The notes under the pieces are model-generated. The model was not told where the DNA came from. It saw only the letters and a program-made list of their open reading frames with translations, and made no database searches. Positions 1 through 7,066 of a stretch of DNA of 35,751 nt are shown one piece after another. A program made the translations under genes and the position numbers. How positions within the stretch are numbered: the first letter of the stretch is position 1; every line of letters starts with the position of its first letter. The stretch comes from Deinococcales bacterium (lineage in GTDB: Bacteria; Deinococcota; Deinococci; Deinococcales; Trueperaceae): the NCBI GenBank assembly GCA_012515535.1, contig JAAYYF010000166.1, forward strand, positions 1 through 35,751. The letters run 5' to 3'.

Positions 1-115
1 CGGCCAGCTGGCTGGTGAGCTCGCGGGCGCCGGGGGCGAGCTCCCAGGCGGCCGACGGCACGCCTTCCTCGAGGCGGGTGGGCGCGTGGCGGACCAGGAC
101 CAGGTCGCCGGTCAT
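1..115 (-). CDS. Histidine phosphatase family protein (N-terminal fragment)
   Basis: Only the first 38 codons are in the window; the gene runs off the left edge. The N-terminus reads MTGDLVLVRHAPT, a beta-strand followed by the RHG-type catalytic motif (here RHA) of the phosphoglycerate mutase/histidine phosphatase superfamily, whose His is phosphorylated during catalysis. A Trp and an 'AREL' segment follow, as in family members that dephosphorylate small phosphoesters. The substrate cannot be told from this fragment. The ATG at 115 overlaps the TGA stop of the lipoprotein gene by 4 bases (ATGA), so the two are probably translationally coupled, and this is the last visible gene of the recG-led minus-strand run. 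Confidence 0.75.
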   Translation of the reverse strand, partial: MTGDLVLVRHAPTRLEEGVPSAAWELAPGARELTSQLA

Positions 116-1029
116 CCGCCGTGCACGAAGCCGGTCACGGACCAGCCGGCGGGCATCGGGAACGAGTCGACGCCCAGCACGTCCATGAACAGCTCGCCCT
201 CCACGCGCAGGAGCGTGGTGTGCCCCGCCAGCGCGGCCTCGAGCACGAGGCGCCCCTCCTCGGGGAGGCCGCCGGCGTCGGGGTAGAAGAGGATGTCGAT
301 GCGCGACGCCTGGTTGGCGGCGATGGGCACCGGGCGCATGTCCTCGGTGGCCAGCGGCCAGCCGCCCAAGGTGAGCCTCAGGTCCTTGCCGTGCAGGAAG
401 TAGCCGATGTCGCCGGGGTTGGCGGCCTGCAGCACCACCTGCACCACCGGCACGCCCTCCTGCAGCATGAACACGCGGCTGGACGCCTCGTCGAGGCGCA
501 GGATGGGCGCCTGCACCGTCTGGCGTGCCAGCGTGCCGCCCTCCAGCAGGGTGCGGTTGCGCGTCTCGTAGGAGTGGGTGGCGGTGCGGAAGCGCACCGT
601 GCCGTCGATGCGGAAGCGCATGGGCCGGTCGGTGAACGCGCGCACGGCGGCACCGAGCAGCTCGGGGTCGTTGGCGAGGCTGGTGGCGAGGTCGAACGAC
701 ACCGGCACCGTGGCGCCGGGCTCCAGGTAGGCGTCGGCGGCGATGGCGCCGCGCGCCACCGTCTTGCCCTCGAGCGCCACCGAGTAGGTGACGCCGTCGA
801 ACCACACGCCGAAGGCGTTGGGGTTACGCACCTGCGCGCCGACCGTCATCTCCAGGCGCCCGCCGGCGCCAGGCGGGTCGAAGCGCTCGATGCTGGTGCG
901 CCCCTGGACGAGCTCGAACGCCATCGGCTCCACCGAGCCGATCTCCTGCGTGGTGCGGATCTCGGTGCGCGGGGCGCAGGCGGCGAGGAGCAGCAGCAGG
1001 GCGAGGGGGAGAAGCAGGAGGCGCGCCAC
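112..1029 (-). CDS. Lipoprotein with tandem LEA14/WHy-like domains
   Basis: This is a 305-residue secreted lipoprotein. A hydrophobic signal of about 15 residues ends in a lipobox (LLAAC) with the lipidated Cys at residue 18. The mature part has two similar segments. The first is around residues 55-150, with the family-typical pattern 'NPNAFGVWFDGVTYSVALEG' and a turn to 'LEPGATVPVSFDL'. The second is around 195-290, with 'AANPGDIGYFLHGKDLRLTL' and a matching later strand. This is the pattern of late-embryogenesis-abundant group 2 (LEA14/WHy) beta-sandwiches, linked to desiccation and stress tolerance; the role here is inferred. The GTG start lies 6 nt after a TAGACT box, so it may be made from its own leaderless mRNA besides read-through from recG. 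It overlaps the next gene by 4 bases. Confidence 0.72.
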   Translation of the reverse strand: MARLLLLPLALLLLLAACAPRTEIRTTQEIGSVEPMAFELVQGRTSIERFDPPGAGGRLEMTVGAQVRNPNAFGVWFDGVTYSVALEGKTVARGAIAADAYLEPGATVPVSFDLATSLANDPELLGAAVRAFTDRPMRFRIDGTVRFRTATHSYETRNRTLLEGGTLARQTVQAPILRLDEASSRVFMLQEGVPVVQVVLQAANPGDIGYFLHGKDLRLTLGGWPLATEDMRPVPIAANQASRIDILFYPDAGGLPEEGRLVLEAALAGHTTLLRVEGELFMDVLGVDSFPMPAGWSVTGFVHGG

Positions 1030-1035
1030 GGGCCG

Positions 1036-1041
1036 AGTCTA
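1036..1041 (-). promoter_or_regulatory. -10 box TAGACT for leaderless lipoprotein mRNA
   Basis: On the minus strand TAGACT is followed by CGGCCC and then the GTG start at 1029. The first three bases of the box are also the TAG stop codon of the upstream membrane-protein gene. No clear -35 element is seen. Confidence 0.5.
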
Positions 1042-1527
1042 CGAGCGCCGCCAGGGCAGGCGCAACTCGCGCCCCGGCTCCAGGGGCTGGGGCACGAACA
1101 CCAGGAGCGTCATCACCAGGGCCAACGTCACCAGCCCCAGCGCCACCCCCATCACGGCGTCGGGCACCACGCCCGTGGCGTCGAGGCTGAGGCTGAACAG
1201 CAGGCTCGCGATCACCGCGTAGACGATCAGCGCGAAGGCCGGCAGGAACGCCGCCAGGAACGGCGCCGTGCGCGTCCAGCGCCGCGCCAGCGTGGCCCCC
1301 ACCACGAACAGCAGCAGCACCGCCAGCACGAAGGGCAGCAGCGCCGACGGCAGCACGCCCGACCTCCACGACACCACCCCGAGGTAGGTGGCGTGCCCCA
1401 GCAGCGGCACCAGCGACAGCACCGCCACCAGCGCGAAGCGCTCGCGGCCCAGCGCCGAGCGCAGCGCGAAGCCCAGCACCAGGCCCAGCACGGCGGCCAG
1501 GAAGGCCAGGCTGATCACGAACCTCAT
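1039..1527 (-). CDS. Hypothetical multi-pass membrane protein
   Basis: I do not recognise this 162-residue protein. It has about five hydrophobic segments: residues 2-22, 31-50, 58-80, 88-115 and 122-145. They are joined by short basic loops (LARRWTRT, RSALGRER), and the protein ends in a basic tail. No catalytic motif is visible. Its ATG follows the recG TAG stop with no spacing (TAGATG), so it is almost certainly translated from the recG message, probably by reinitiation. It may be an accessory gene with no functional link to RecG beyond shared expression. Third-position GC is high throughout, which supports real coding. Confidence 0.7.
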   Translation of the reverse strand: MRFVISLAFLAAVLGLVLGFALRSALGRERFALVAVLSLVPLLGHATYLGVVSWRSGVLPSALLPFVLAVLLLFVVGATLARRWTRTAPFLAAFLPAFALIVYAVIASLLFSLSLDATGVVPDAVMGVALGLVTLALVMTLLVFVPQPLEPGRELRLPWRRS

Positions 1528-3591
1528 CTAGATGACCTCCCTCACCATCACGGCGCGGCTGCGGCGCCGCAGCTCGGCGCGCAGGCGCTCCGCCCACGCC
1601 GCCTCCAGCTCCGGGTCGGCGTCGAGCATCTTGAGGGCCAGGTCGCGCGCCTGCTCGATGATCTCCACGTCGTCGACCACGTCGCCGATGCTCAGCTCGG
1701 GCAGCCCCGACTGGCGCGTGCCGTGCAGGTCGCCGGGGCCGCGCAGGCGCAGGTCCATCTCGGCGATGGTGAAGCCGTCGGCGTGCTTGACCACGATGCC
1801 TAGGCGCTCGCGCGTCTTGCGGCTGGCGTCGCCGGCCACCAGCACGCAGTGGCTCTCGTGCGAGCCGCGCCCCACGCGGCCCCGCAGCTGGTGGAGCTGC
1901 GCCAGGCCGAAGCGCTCGGCGTTCTCGATGACCATCACGGTGGCGTTGGGCACGTCGACGCCCACCTCGATGACGGTGGTGGAGACCAGCAGGTCGAGGT
2001 CGTGGCGCCGGAAGGCGGCCATCACCTCGTCCTTCTCGTCGGAGGAGAGGCGCCCGTGCAGCATGCCGATGCGCGCCGCCTCGGGCATGATCTGCCGCAG
2101 GTCGTCGGCGAGGCGCGTGGCGGCCAGCACCTCGTCGAGCGCCTCGCTCTCCTCGATCAGGGGCGTGACCACGTACACCTGCCGCCCCTCCTTGATCTGC
2201 TGCCAGGCGAAGCGGTAGACGTCGCGGCGCTTGCTGGCCGTGACCAGCATGGTCTTGACCGGCTGGCGCCCGGGCGGCAGGCCGTCGATGACGGTGAGCT
2301 CCAGGTCGCCGTAGGTGGTGAGCGCCAGCGAGCGCGGGATGGGCGTGGCGCTCATCACCAGCACGTCGGGGGTGCTCTTCAGCAGGCCGCGGCGCTGCTC
2401 GACGCCGAAGCGGTGCTCCTCGTCGATGACCGCTAGCCCCAGGTCGTGGAACTCGACGCCCTCCTGGATGAGGGCGTGGGTGCCCACCGCCAGGTCGGCC
2501 TCGCCACTGGCCAGGCGCGCGCGGGCGGCGCGGCGCTCGCCGGCGCTCATGGAGCCGATGAGCAGCTCGCTCCTCACGCCCAGGGGGAACAGGTAGCGCT
2601 GCAGGTTGAGGAAGTGCTGCCGCGCGAGGATCTCGGTGGGCGCCATCAGCGCCGCCTGGGCGCCGTTCTTCACGGCCACGTAGACGGCGGCGGCGGCCAC
2701 GGCCGTCTTGCCCGAGCCCACGTCGCCCTGCAGCAGGCGCGCCATCTGCTTGGGCGCCTGCATGTCGGTGAGGATCTCGTTGAGCGCGCGCTGCTGCCCC
2801 TCGGTGAGGGTGAACGGCAGGCTGGCGGCGAACGCCTCCAGGTCCGCTTCGCGCACGTGGAAGGTGCGCCCCAGGCGGTTGGGGTCGCGGCTGCGCAGCA
2901 CCGCGAGCTCGAAGAACAGGAAGTCGTCGAACTTGAGGCGGCGGCGCGCGGCCTGCAGCTCCTCCTCGGAGTCGGGGAAGTGCGCCTGACGCACGGCGCG
3001 GTCCAGCGACACCAGCTCGTAGCGCTCGAGCAGCGAGCGCTGCAGGTGGTCGGGCAGCGGCCCCAGCGCGTCGAGCAGGCGCTTCACGGCGCGCCGCAAG
3101 TAGGCCTGCGACAGGCCCTGGGTGGTGGGGTAGATGCCCACGATGCGGTTGAACGACAGCGACTCGGAGTCGTCGTCGACCTCGAAGCCCTGCACCATCA
3201 GCTCGACGGTGCGCCCCTGGCGCTTGACCTTGCCGGTGAGCACCAGGTTCAGGCCCGGGTACACCTGCTTCTCGAGCCACGGCTGGTTGAACCACACGGC
3301 CGTGACGCGCTCGCCGCCCGCGCCCCGCAGGCCCGCGCGCATGACGTGCATGCCGCGGCGGCTGCGGTTGCCCACGCGGCTCATCACCTGCCCCGTGATG
3401 GTGGCGGTCTGGCCGTCGACGAGCGCGCCGTAGCTCGGCAGCGCGCGGCGGTCCTCGTAGCGCCTCGGGAAGTGGCTCAGCAGCTCCCGGTAGGTGCCGA
3501 TGCCGATCTCGGCCAGCTTCTTGGGCGCCTGGGCGCCCAGGTCGACGGCGCGGGAGGTGAGCTCCTGGTCCAGGTCGAGCTGACGGTCCAC
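1528..3591 (-). CDS. recG: ATP-dependent DNA helicase RecG
   Basis: RecG is a double-stranded-DNA translocase that remodels stalled replication forks and branched recombination intermediates. The N-terminal wedge domain (OB-fold, about residues 40-150) precedes a superfamily 2 motor. The Walker A motif GDVGSGKT is near residues 289-296, the DEEH box ([10 protein letters not shown]) near 391, 'SATPIPRSL' is motif III, and 'QLRGRVGRG' is motif VI. The C-terminus contains the 'DLRLRGPGDLHGTRQSG' block typical of RecG and Mfd. The GTG at 3591 was chosen because it sits 6 nt after TACACT, giving 687 residues. The open frame continues upstream to 3690, but those codons lose the strong third-position GC and match no RecG feature. 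It is the first gene of a four-gene minus-strand run and is divergent from the amino-acid transporter. Confidence 0.95.
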   Translation of the reverse strand: MDRQLDLDQELTSRAVDLGAQAPKKLAEIGIGTYRELLSHFPRRYEDRRALPSYGALVDGQTATITGQVMSRVGNRSRRGMHVMRAGLRGAGGERVTAVWFNQPWLEKQVYPGLNLVLTGKVKRQGRTVELMVQGFEVDDDSESLSFNRIVGIYPTTQGLSQAYLRRAVKRLLDALGPLPDHLQRSLLERYELVSLDRAVRQAHFPDSEEELQAARRRLKFDDFLFFELAVLRSRDPNRLGRTFHVREADLEAFAASLPFTLTEGQQRALNEILTDMQAPKQMARLLQGDVGSGKTAVAAAAVYVAVKNGAQAALMAPTEILARQHFLNLQRYLFPLGVRSELLIGSMSAGERRAARARLASGEADLAVGTHALIQEGVEFHDLGLAVIDEEHRFGVEQRRGLLKSTPDVLVMSATPIPRSLALTTYGDLELTVIDGLPPGRQPVKTMLVTASKRRDVYRFAWQQIKEGRQVYVVTPLIEESEALDEVLAATRLADDLRQIMPEAARIGMLHGRLSSDEKDEVMAAFRRHDLDLLVSTTVIEVGVDVPNATVMVIENAERFGLAQLHQLRGRVGRGSHESHCVLVAGDASRKTRERLGIVVKHADGFTIAEMDLRLRGPGDLHGTRQSGLPELSIGDVVDDVEIIEQARDLALKMLDADPELEAAWAERLRAELRRRSRAVMVREVI

Positions 3592-3597
3592 GAGCCG

Positions 3598-3603
3598 AGT
3601 GTA
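3598..3603 (-). promoter_or_regulatory. -10 box TACACT for leaderless recG mRNA
   Basis: TACACT is separated from the recG GTG by six bases (CGGCTC). No good -35 match lies 16-18 bases upstream, so this would be a -10-dominated promoter. It supports the shorter recG start. Confidence 0.5.
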
Positions 3604-3683
3604 CCGCCCGCGGTCGCCGCGCCCGCTCCCCCTGGACCACAGGAAGGCTCGCGGAGGCCGTGCGGTACAAGGCTCGGCGGTGG

Positions 3684-3713
3684 TTGCCAAGCCCTAGGGG
3701 CCGCGCTTATGCT
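3684..3713 (+). promoter_or_regulatory. Sigma70-type promoter of the amino-acid transporter genes
   Basis: TTGCCA (3684-3689), an 18-base spacer, then TATGCT (3708-3713). Transcription would start near 3720, giving a leader of about 60 nt before the binding-protein ATG, in contrast to the leaderless genes nearby. Confidence 0.6.
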
Positions 3714-3779
3714 CGTTGCGTCCGCGTCATCGTGCCGGTCGCACGAGCGAATAGTACAGATCCGCGTGAGGAGAGAAGC

Positions 3780-4541
3780 ATGAAGCGTTTCGTCCCCGCC
3801 CTGCTAGCCCTGGTCCTGGTCGCGCTGTCCGGCGCCGCGCTGGCCCAGGACCTCGGTGGCCGCACCCTGATCGTGGGCTCCGACACCACCTACCCGCCCT
3901 TCGAGACCGTCGACCAGGACGGCAACATCGTCGGCTTCGACATCGACGTGGTGAACGCCATCTGCGAGCGCATCAACTGCGTGGCGCAGTTCCAGACCAC
4001 CGCCTGGGACGGCATCTTCGCTGCCCTCGCCAACGGTGAGTTCGACATGATCGCCTCGGGCATCACCATCACCGAGGAGCGCGCGCGCGTGGTCGAGTTC
4101 ACCGACCCGTACCACGAGGTCAACCAGGCCGTCGCGGTGCGCACCGCCGACGCCGACCTGACCCTCGAGGACTTCACCTCGGGCAACGCCCGCCTGGGCT
4201 CCCAGACCGGCACCACCAACGCCATCCTCGCCGAGGAGCTGGTGGGCCGCGACAACCTCTCGCTCTACGACGACTTCAACCTCGCCATCCAGGCGCTCCT
4301 CAGCGGCGACATCGACGGCGTCATGATCGACGACACCTCCGCCGACGCCTTCGTGGAGCAGTACGCCGGCCAGATCGTGGCGGCCGTGCGCAACGTCGAG
4401 TCGGGCGAGAAGCTCGGCTTCGCGGTGCAGCCCGGCGACGAGCTCGTCGACGCGCTCAACGCCGGCTTGGCGCAGATCCGCGAGGACGGCACCCTCGCCG
4501 CCCTCGTCGACAAGTGGTTCTCCGAGGCGCAGGCCGACTGA
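3780..4541 (+). CDS. Polar amino-acid ABC transporter substrate-binding protein
   Basis: This is a 253-residue secreted solute-binding protein of family 3. A signal peptide (MKRF, hydrophobic core, ALAQ with cleavage near residue 23) precedes the bilobed domain. It opens with 'GSDTTYPPFE', has 'GFDIDVVNAICERI', the 'WDGIFAALANGEFDMI' block and 'ITITEERARVVEFTDPY', all standard for polar amino-acid binders. The TTYPPFE and TEER segments contribute to the ligand pocket in relatives, but the exact amino acid cannot be read from sequence. Two Cys residues ('NAICERINCV') lie close together. The start at 3780 has a strong GAGGAGAG ribosome site. A stable hairpin separates it from the permease gene, which would favour excess binding protein. 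I see no lipobox, so it is probably periplasmic. Confidence 0.92.
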   Translation: MKRFVPALLALVLVALSGAALAQDLGGRTLIVGSDTTYPPFETVDQDGNIVGFDIDVVNAICERINCVAQFQTTAWDGIFAALANGEFDMIASGITITEERARVVEFTDPYHEVNQAVAVRTADADLTLEDFTSGNARLGSQTGTTNAILAEELVGRDNLSLYDDFNLAIQALLSGDIDGVMIDDTSADAFVEQYAGQIVAAVRNVESGEKLGFAVQPGDELVDALNAGLAQIREDGTLAALVDKWFSEAQAD

Positions 4542-4590
4542 GCCGCGCGGGTAGGTAACCGATGCCGCGCCGCGCACGCACGCCTGGCAC

Positions 4591-4620
4591 CGCCCAGGAG
4601 GGGGCTCCCCCTCCTGGGCG
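4591..4620 (+). terminator. Intercistronic hairpin between binding protein and permease
   Basis: A near-perfect inverted repeat of CGCCCAGGAGGGG against CCCCTCCTGGGCG, about 12-13 bp with a 4-nt loop. No T-run follows and the permease ribosome site starts 6 bases later. It therefore fits an attenuator or mRNA-stabilising element better than a full terminator. Confidence 0.55.
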
Positions 4621-4635
4621 CGTCCGGGAGGCGAT

Positions 4636-5829
4636 GTGACCTCCCGCTCGGCGCGCCCGCGTCGCGGCGCCCCTTTCCGCAAGGTCCGCCCCAGCTACCT
4701 GATCCTCCTGACGGCGCTGCCGTTCGTCGTCTACCTGTTCGTCGCCAACGAGCGCTACCAGGCGGCCCTGCGGTTCATCCTGCCGGGGCTCGGCACCACC
4801 GCCTTCGTGACGGTGGTGGCGTACGTGGTGGCCTCGGCGCTGGGGCTGGTGCTGGCCGGCCTGCAGATGCTGCGCCTCGGCCAGCACACCCTGCGCAACT
4901 TCCTGGTGGGCAGCCTGGTGCTGCTCGCCGGCGCCGCCTTCCTGTTCACCCGCCCCCAGCTGCAGTACAGCCTGGTGGGCGAGGGCGGCGGGCGCGTGGC
5001 GATCATCGAGGGCACGCCCGCCAGCGCCAGCGAGAAGGTGCGGCGCGGCGACTACGAGGGCTCGCTCGGCGTGCTGTCGGTGCGCGCCGTGACCGACAGC
5101 GCCGCGGCGCTCGAGCGGCTGGAGGCGGGCACGGTCTCGGCCGCCTTCGTCCCCAGCGCCGACGTGCCGCCGGGGGTGCCGGTGGCGTACGAGACCTCGT
5201 TCCTGCCGCCCGCCTTCCAGCGGCCCGCCATGCTGCTCTCGGTGCTGGGGTTGCTGGGCCTGTCGCTCACCTTCGCCGCCTCGCAGTCGGGCCTCCACCC
5301 GCTCAGGCTCATCGCCGAGCTGTACGTCGACGTGCTGCGCGGCATCCCCATGCTGGTGGTGATCCTCTACGTGGGCTTCCCTCTGCAGGGGGCCATCCGC
5401 GACGCCACCGGCGGCTTCATCGACATGTCGCGCCTCACGCGCGGCGTGGTGGGCATCTCGCTGGGCTACTCCGCCTACATGGCCGAGATCTTCCGCGCCG
5501 GCATCGAGGCGATCGGCAAGGGCCAGACGGAGGCGGCGCGCAGCCTGGGGCTCTCGACCTGGCAGACGGCGCGCTTCGTGGTGCTGCCGCAGGCGCTGCG
5601 CATCGTGGTGCCGCCGCTGGGCAACGAGTTCATCGCCATGCTCAAGGACACCTCGCTGCTGTCGGTGCTCTCGGTGCGCGACATCACCCAGCGGGCGCGC
5701 GAGTTCCAGGCCGCCAACTTCGAGGTGTTCCCGCCCTTCAACACCGTGGCGGTGCTCTACATCGTGCTCACGCTGATGGCCTCCTCGCTGGCCAAGACCG
5801 TCGAGCGCCGCACCAGCTGGAACCGCTGA
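4636..5829 (+). CDS. Amino-acid ABC transporter permease with extracytoplasmic insertion
   Basis: This is a 397-residue inner-membrane permease of the HisM/GlnP type. The conserved transport domain begins in 'GLGTTAFVTVVAYVVASALG' (residues 51-70) and resumes at 'ELYVDVLRGIPML' (228-240). The ATPase-contact (EAA) loop follows at about 291-325 ('GQTEAARSLGLSTWQTARFV'), then 'GNEFIAMLKDTSLLSVLS'. Usual members are about 220 residues. Here about 140 residues (80-220) are inserted: one extra helix (86-104), a soluble segment (about 108-195) and another helix (198-215). The GTG start at 4636 is preferred because the overlapping ATG is followed at once by a stop, and GGGAGG lies 4 nt upstream. No ATP-binding subunit gene follows, so the ATPase must be encoded elsewhere. 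Confidence 0.9.
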   Translation: MTSRSARPRRGAPFRKVRPSYLILLTALPFVVYLFVANERYQAALRFILPGLGTTAFVTVVAYVVASALGLVLAGLQMLRLGQHTLRNFLVGSLVLLAGAAFLFTRPQLQYSLVGEGGGRVAIIEGTPASASEKVRRGDYEGSLGVLSVRAVTDSAAALERLEAGTVSAAFVPSADVPPGVPVAYETSFLPPAFQRPAMLLSVLGLLGLSLTFAASQSGLHPLRLIAELYVDVLRGIPMLVVILYVGFPLQGAIRDATGGFIDMSRLTRGVVGISLGYSAYMAEIFRAGIEAIGKGQTEAARSLGLSTWQTARFVVLPQALRIVVPPLGNEFIAMLKDTSLLSVLSVRDITQRAREFQAANFEVFPPFNTVAVLYIVLTLMASSLAKTVERRTSWNR

Positions 5830-5855
5830 CCGCCCGCCCCGCGCCGCGGCGGGGG

Positions 5856-5861
5856 TAGACT
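5856..5861 (+). promoter_or_regulatory. -10 box TAGACT for leaderless alr mRNA
   Basis: TAGACT ends 5 bases before the alr ATG at 5867. No ribosome site is present between them and no -35 is evident. Confidence 0.5.
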
Positions 5862-5866
5862 CGCGC

Positions 5867-7015
5867 ATGCCGCAGCTGCAGGACCCCGGAGCCACCGCCG
5901 CTCGCGACCTGGCCGAGGAGCCGGTCGCCTACGTCGACCTGGCGGCCATCGAGCACAACCTGGCCGTCGTGAAGGGCCGCCTGGCGCCTGGCACGAAGGT
6001 GCTGGCCGCCGTCAAGGCCGACGCCTACGGCCACGGCCTGGTGCCGGTAGCGCGGCGGCTGGAGCGCGCGGGGGTGGCCTGGTTCGGCGTCGCCACCCCG
6101 GGCGAGGCGCTGGCGCTGCGCGAGGCGGGCGTCGAAGCGGGGGTGCTGCTGCTCGGGCCGGTGCGCTCGCCCGAGCTGATCACGCGCCTGGCCGACGCCC
6201 GGGTGGCGCTCACCCTCACCGACCACGCCGCGCTGGAGCGCTACGCCGCCGCCGACCTGCCGCGGCCGCTCGAGCTGCAGATCGACGTCGACACGGGCAT
6301 GAGCCGCCTGGGCCTGCCCGCGGCCGCCACCCCCGCGCTGGCGCTGGCGGTGGCGCGCCACCCGAAGCTGCGGCTGGGCGGGGTCTGGACCCACTTCACC
6401 GACTCCGACGACCCCGACCCCAGCACCACGCGGCGGCAGCTGGAGGCGTTCGAGGCGGCGCTCGCCGGGCTGGCGCGCGCCGGGGTGGAGGTGCCGCTGC
6501 GCCACGCCGCCAACTCCGCCGCCACCATCGCCTACCCCGAGGCGCACTACGACATGGTGCGCGCCGGCATCGTGCTCTACGGCCACCACGGCAGCGACTG
6601 GGTCGCGCGCCAGGAGCCGCGCGTGCGGCCGGCGATGCGCCTCGAGGCGCCGGTGACGTTCGTGAAGCGCGTGGCCGCCGGCACGCCGGTGTCGTACGGC
6701 GCGCTGTGGCGCGCCCCCCGCGACACCACCCTGGCCACGGTGCGCATCGGCTACGCCGACGGCTACCCGCGGCAGCTCACGGGCCGCGGCTGGGTGAGCC
6801 TGCGCGGCCAGCGCTGCGACGTGGTGGGGCGCGTGTGCATGGACCAGCTGATGATCGACGTGGGCCACCTGGACGGCGTGGAGCCCGGCGAGCGCGTGGT
6901 GCTGTGGGGCGAGGGCGGGCCCGACGCCGAGGCGCTGGCGCGCTCGTTCGGTACCGTCAGCTACGAGCTGCTGAGCGGGCTGGGGCCGCGCGTGCCGCGC
7001 GTCTACCTGGGGTGA
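5867..7015 (+). CDS. alr: Alanine racemase
   Basis: A PLP enzyme interconverting L- and D-alanine, supplying D-Ala for peptidoglycan. The 382-residue length is normal. 'VAYVDLAAIEHNL' opens the TIM-barrel domain. 'AAVKADAYGHG' carries the PLP-binding Lys (K50). 'HFTDSDDPD' and 'LRHAANSAATI' are barrel motifs. The C-terminal beta domain has 'PVSYGALWRAP' with the second catalytic base Tyr, 'IGYADGYPR', and 'VCMDQLMIDV'. The start is placed at 5867, 5 nt after TAGACT. The gene ends at a strong inverted repeat shared with the convergent CNNM-type gene. Presence of alr and murE in the same few kilobases suggests an envelope theme but not one operon. Confidence 0.96.
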   Translation: MPQLQDPGATAARDLAEEPVAYVDLAAIEHNLAVVKGRLAPGTKVLAAVKADAYGHGLVPVARRLERAGVAWFGVATPGEALALREAGVEAGVLLLGPVRSPELITRLADARVALTLTDHAALERYAAADLPRPLELQIDVDTGMSRLGLPAAATPALALAVARHPKLRLGGVWTHFTDSDDPDPSTTRRQLEAFEAALAGLARAGVEVPLRHAANSAATIAYPEAHYDMVRAGIVLYGHHGSDWVARQEPRVRPAMRLEAPVTFVKRVAAGTPVSYGALWRAPRDTTLATVRIGYADGYPRQLTGRGWVSLRGQRCDVVGRVCMDQLMIDVGHLDGVEPGERVVLWGEGGPDAEALARSFGTVSYELLSGLGPRVPRVYLG

Positions 7016-7021
7016 CGGGAA

Positions 7022-7052
7022 GGCCCTCCGCGCGGCCACGGCGCGGAGGGCC
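7022..7052. terminator. Bidirectional terminator hairpin between alr and the CNNM gene
   Basis: Twelve-base arms GGCCCTCCGCGC and GCGCGGAGGGCC with a 7-base loop lie between two convergent stops (7015 and 7067). T-runs on either side are poor, as is common at very high GC. Confidence 0.6.
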
Positions 7053-7066
7053 CTCGAGCACGCGCC

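Noticed and set aside
3592-3690. Extended recG start at 3690
   Set aside because: Third-position GC drops in these codons, the residues match no RecG N-terminus, and the region holds both the leaderless -10 box and the -35 element of the divergent transporter promoter.
121-3783. Long open frames on the plus strand opposite recG and the lipoprotein gene
   Set aside because: They are mirror frames of real genes in very GC-rich DNA. Their translations are His/Arg/Ala/Gly-rich with no family motif, while the minus strand encodes clear RecG and LEA14 features.
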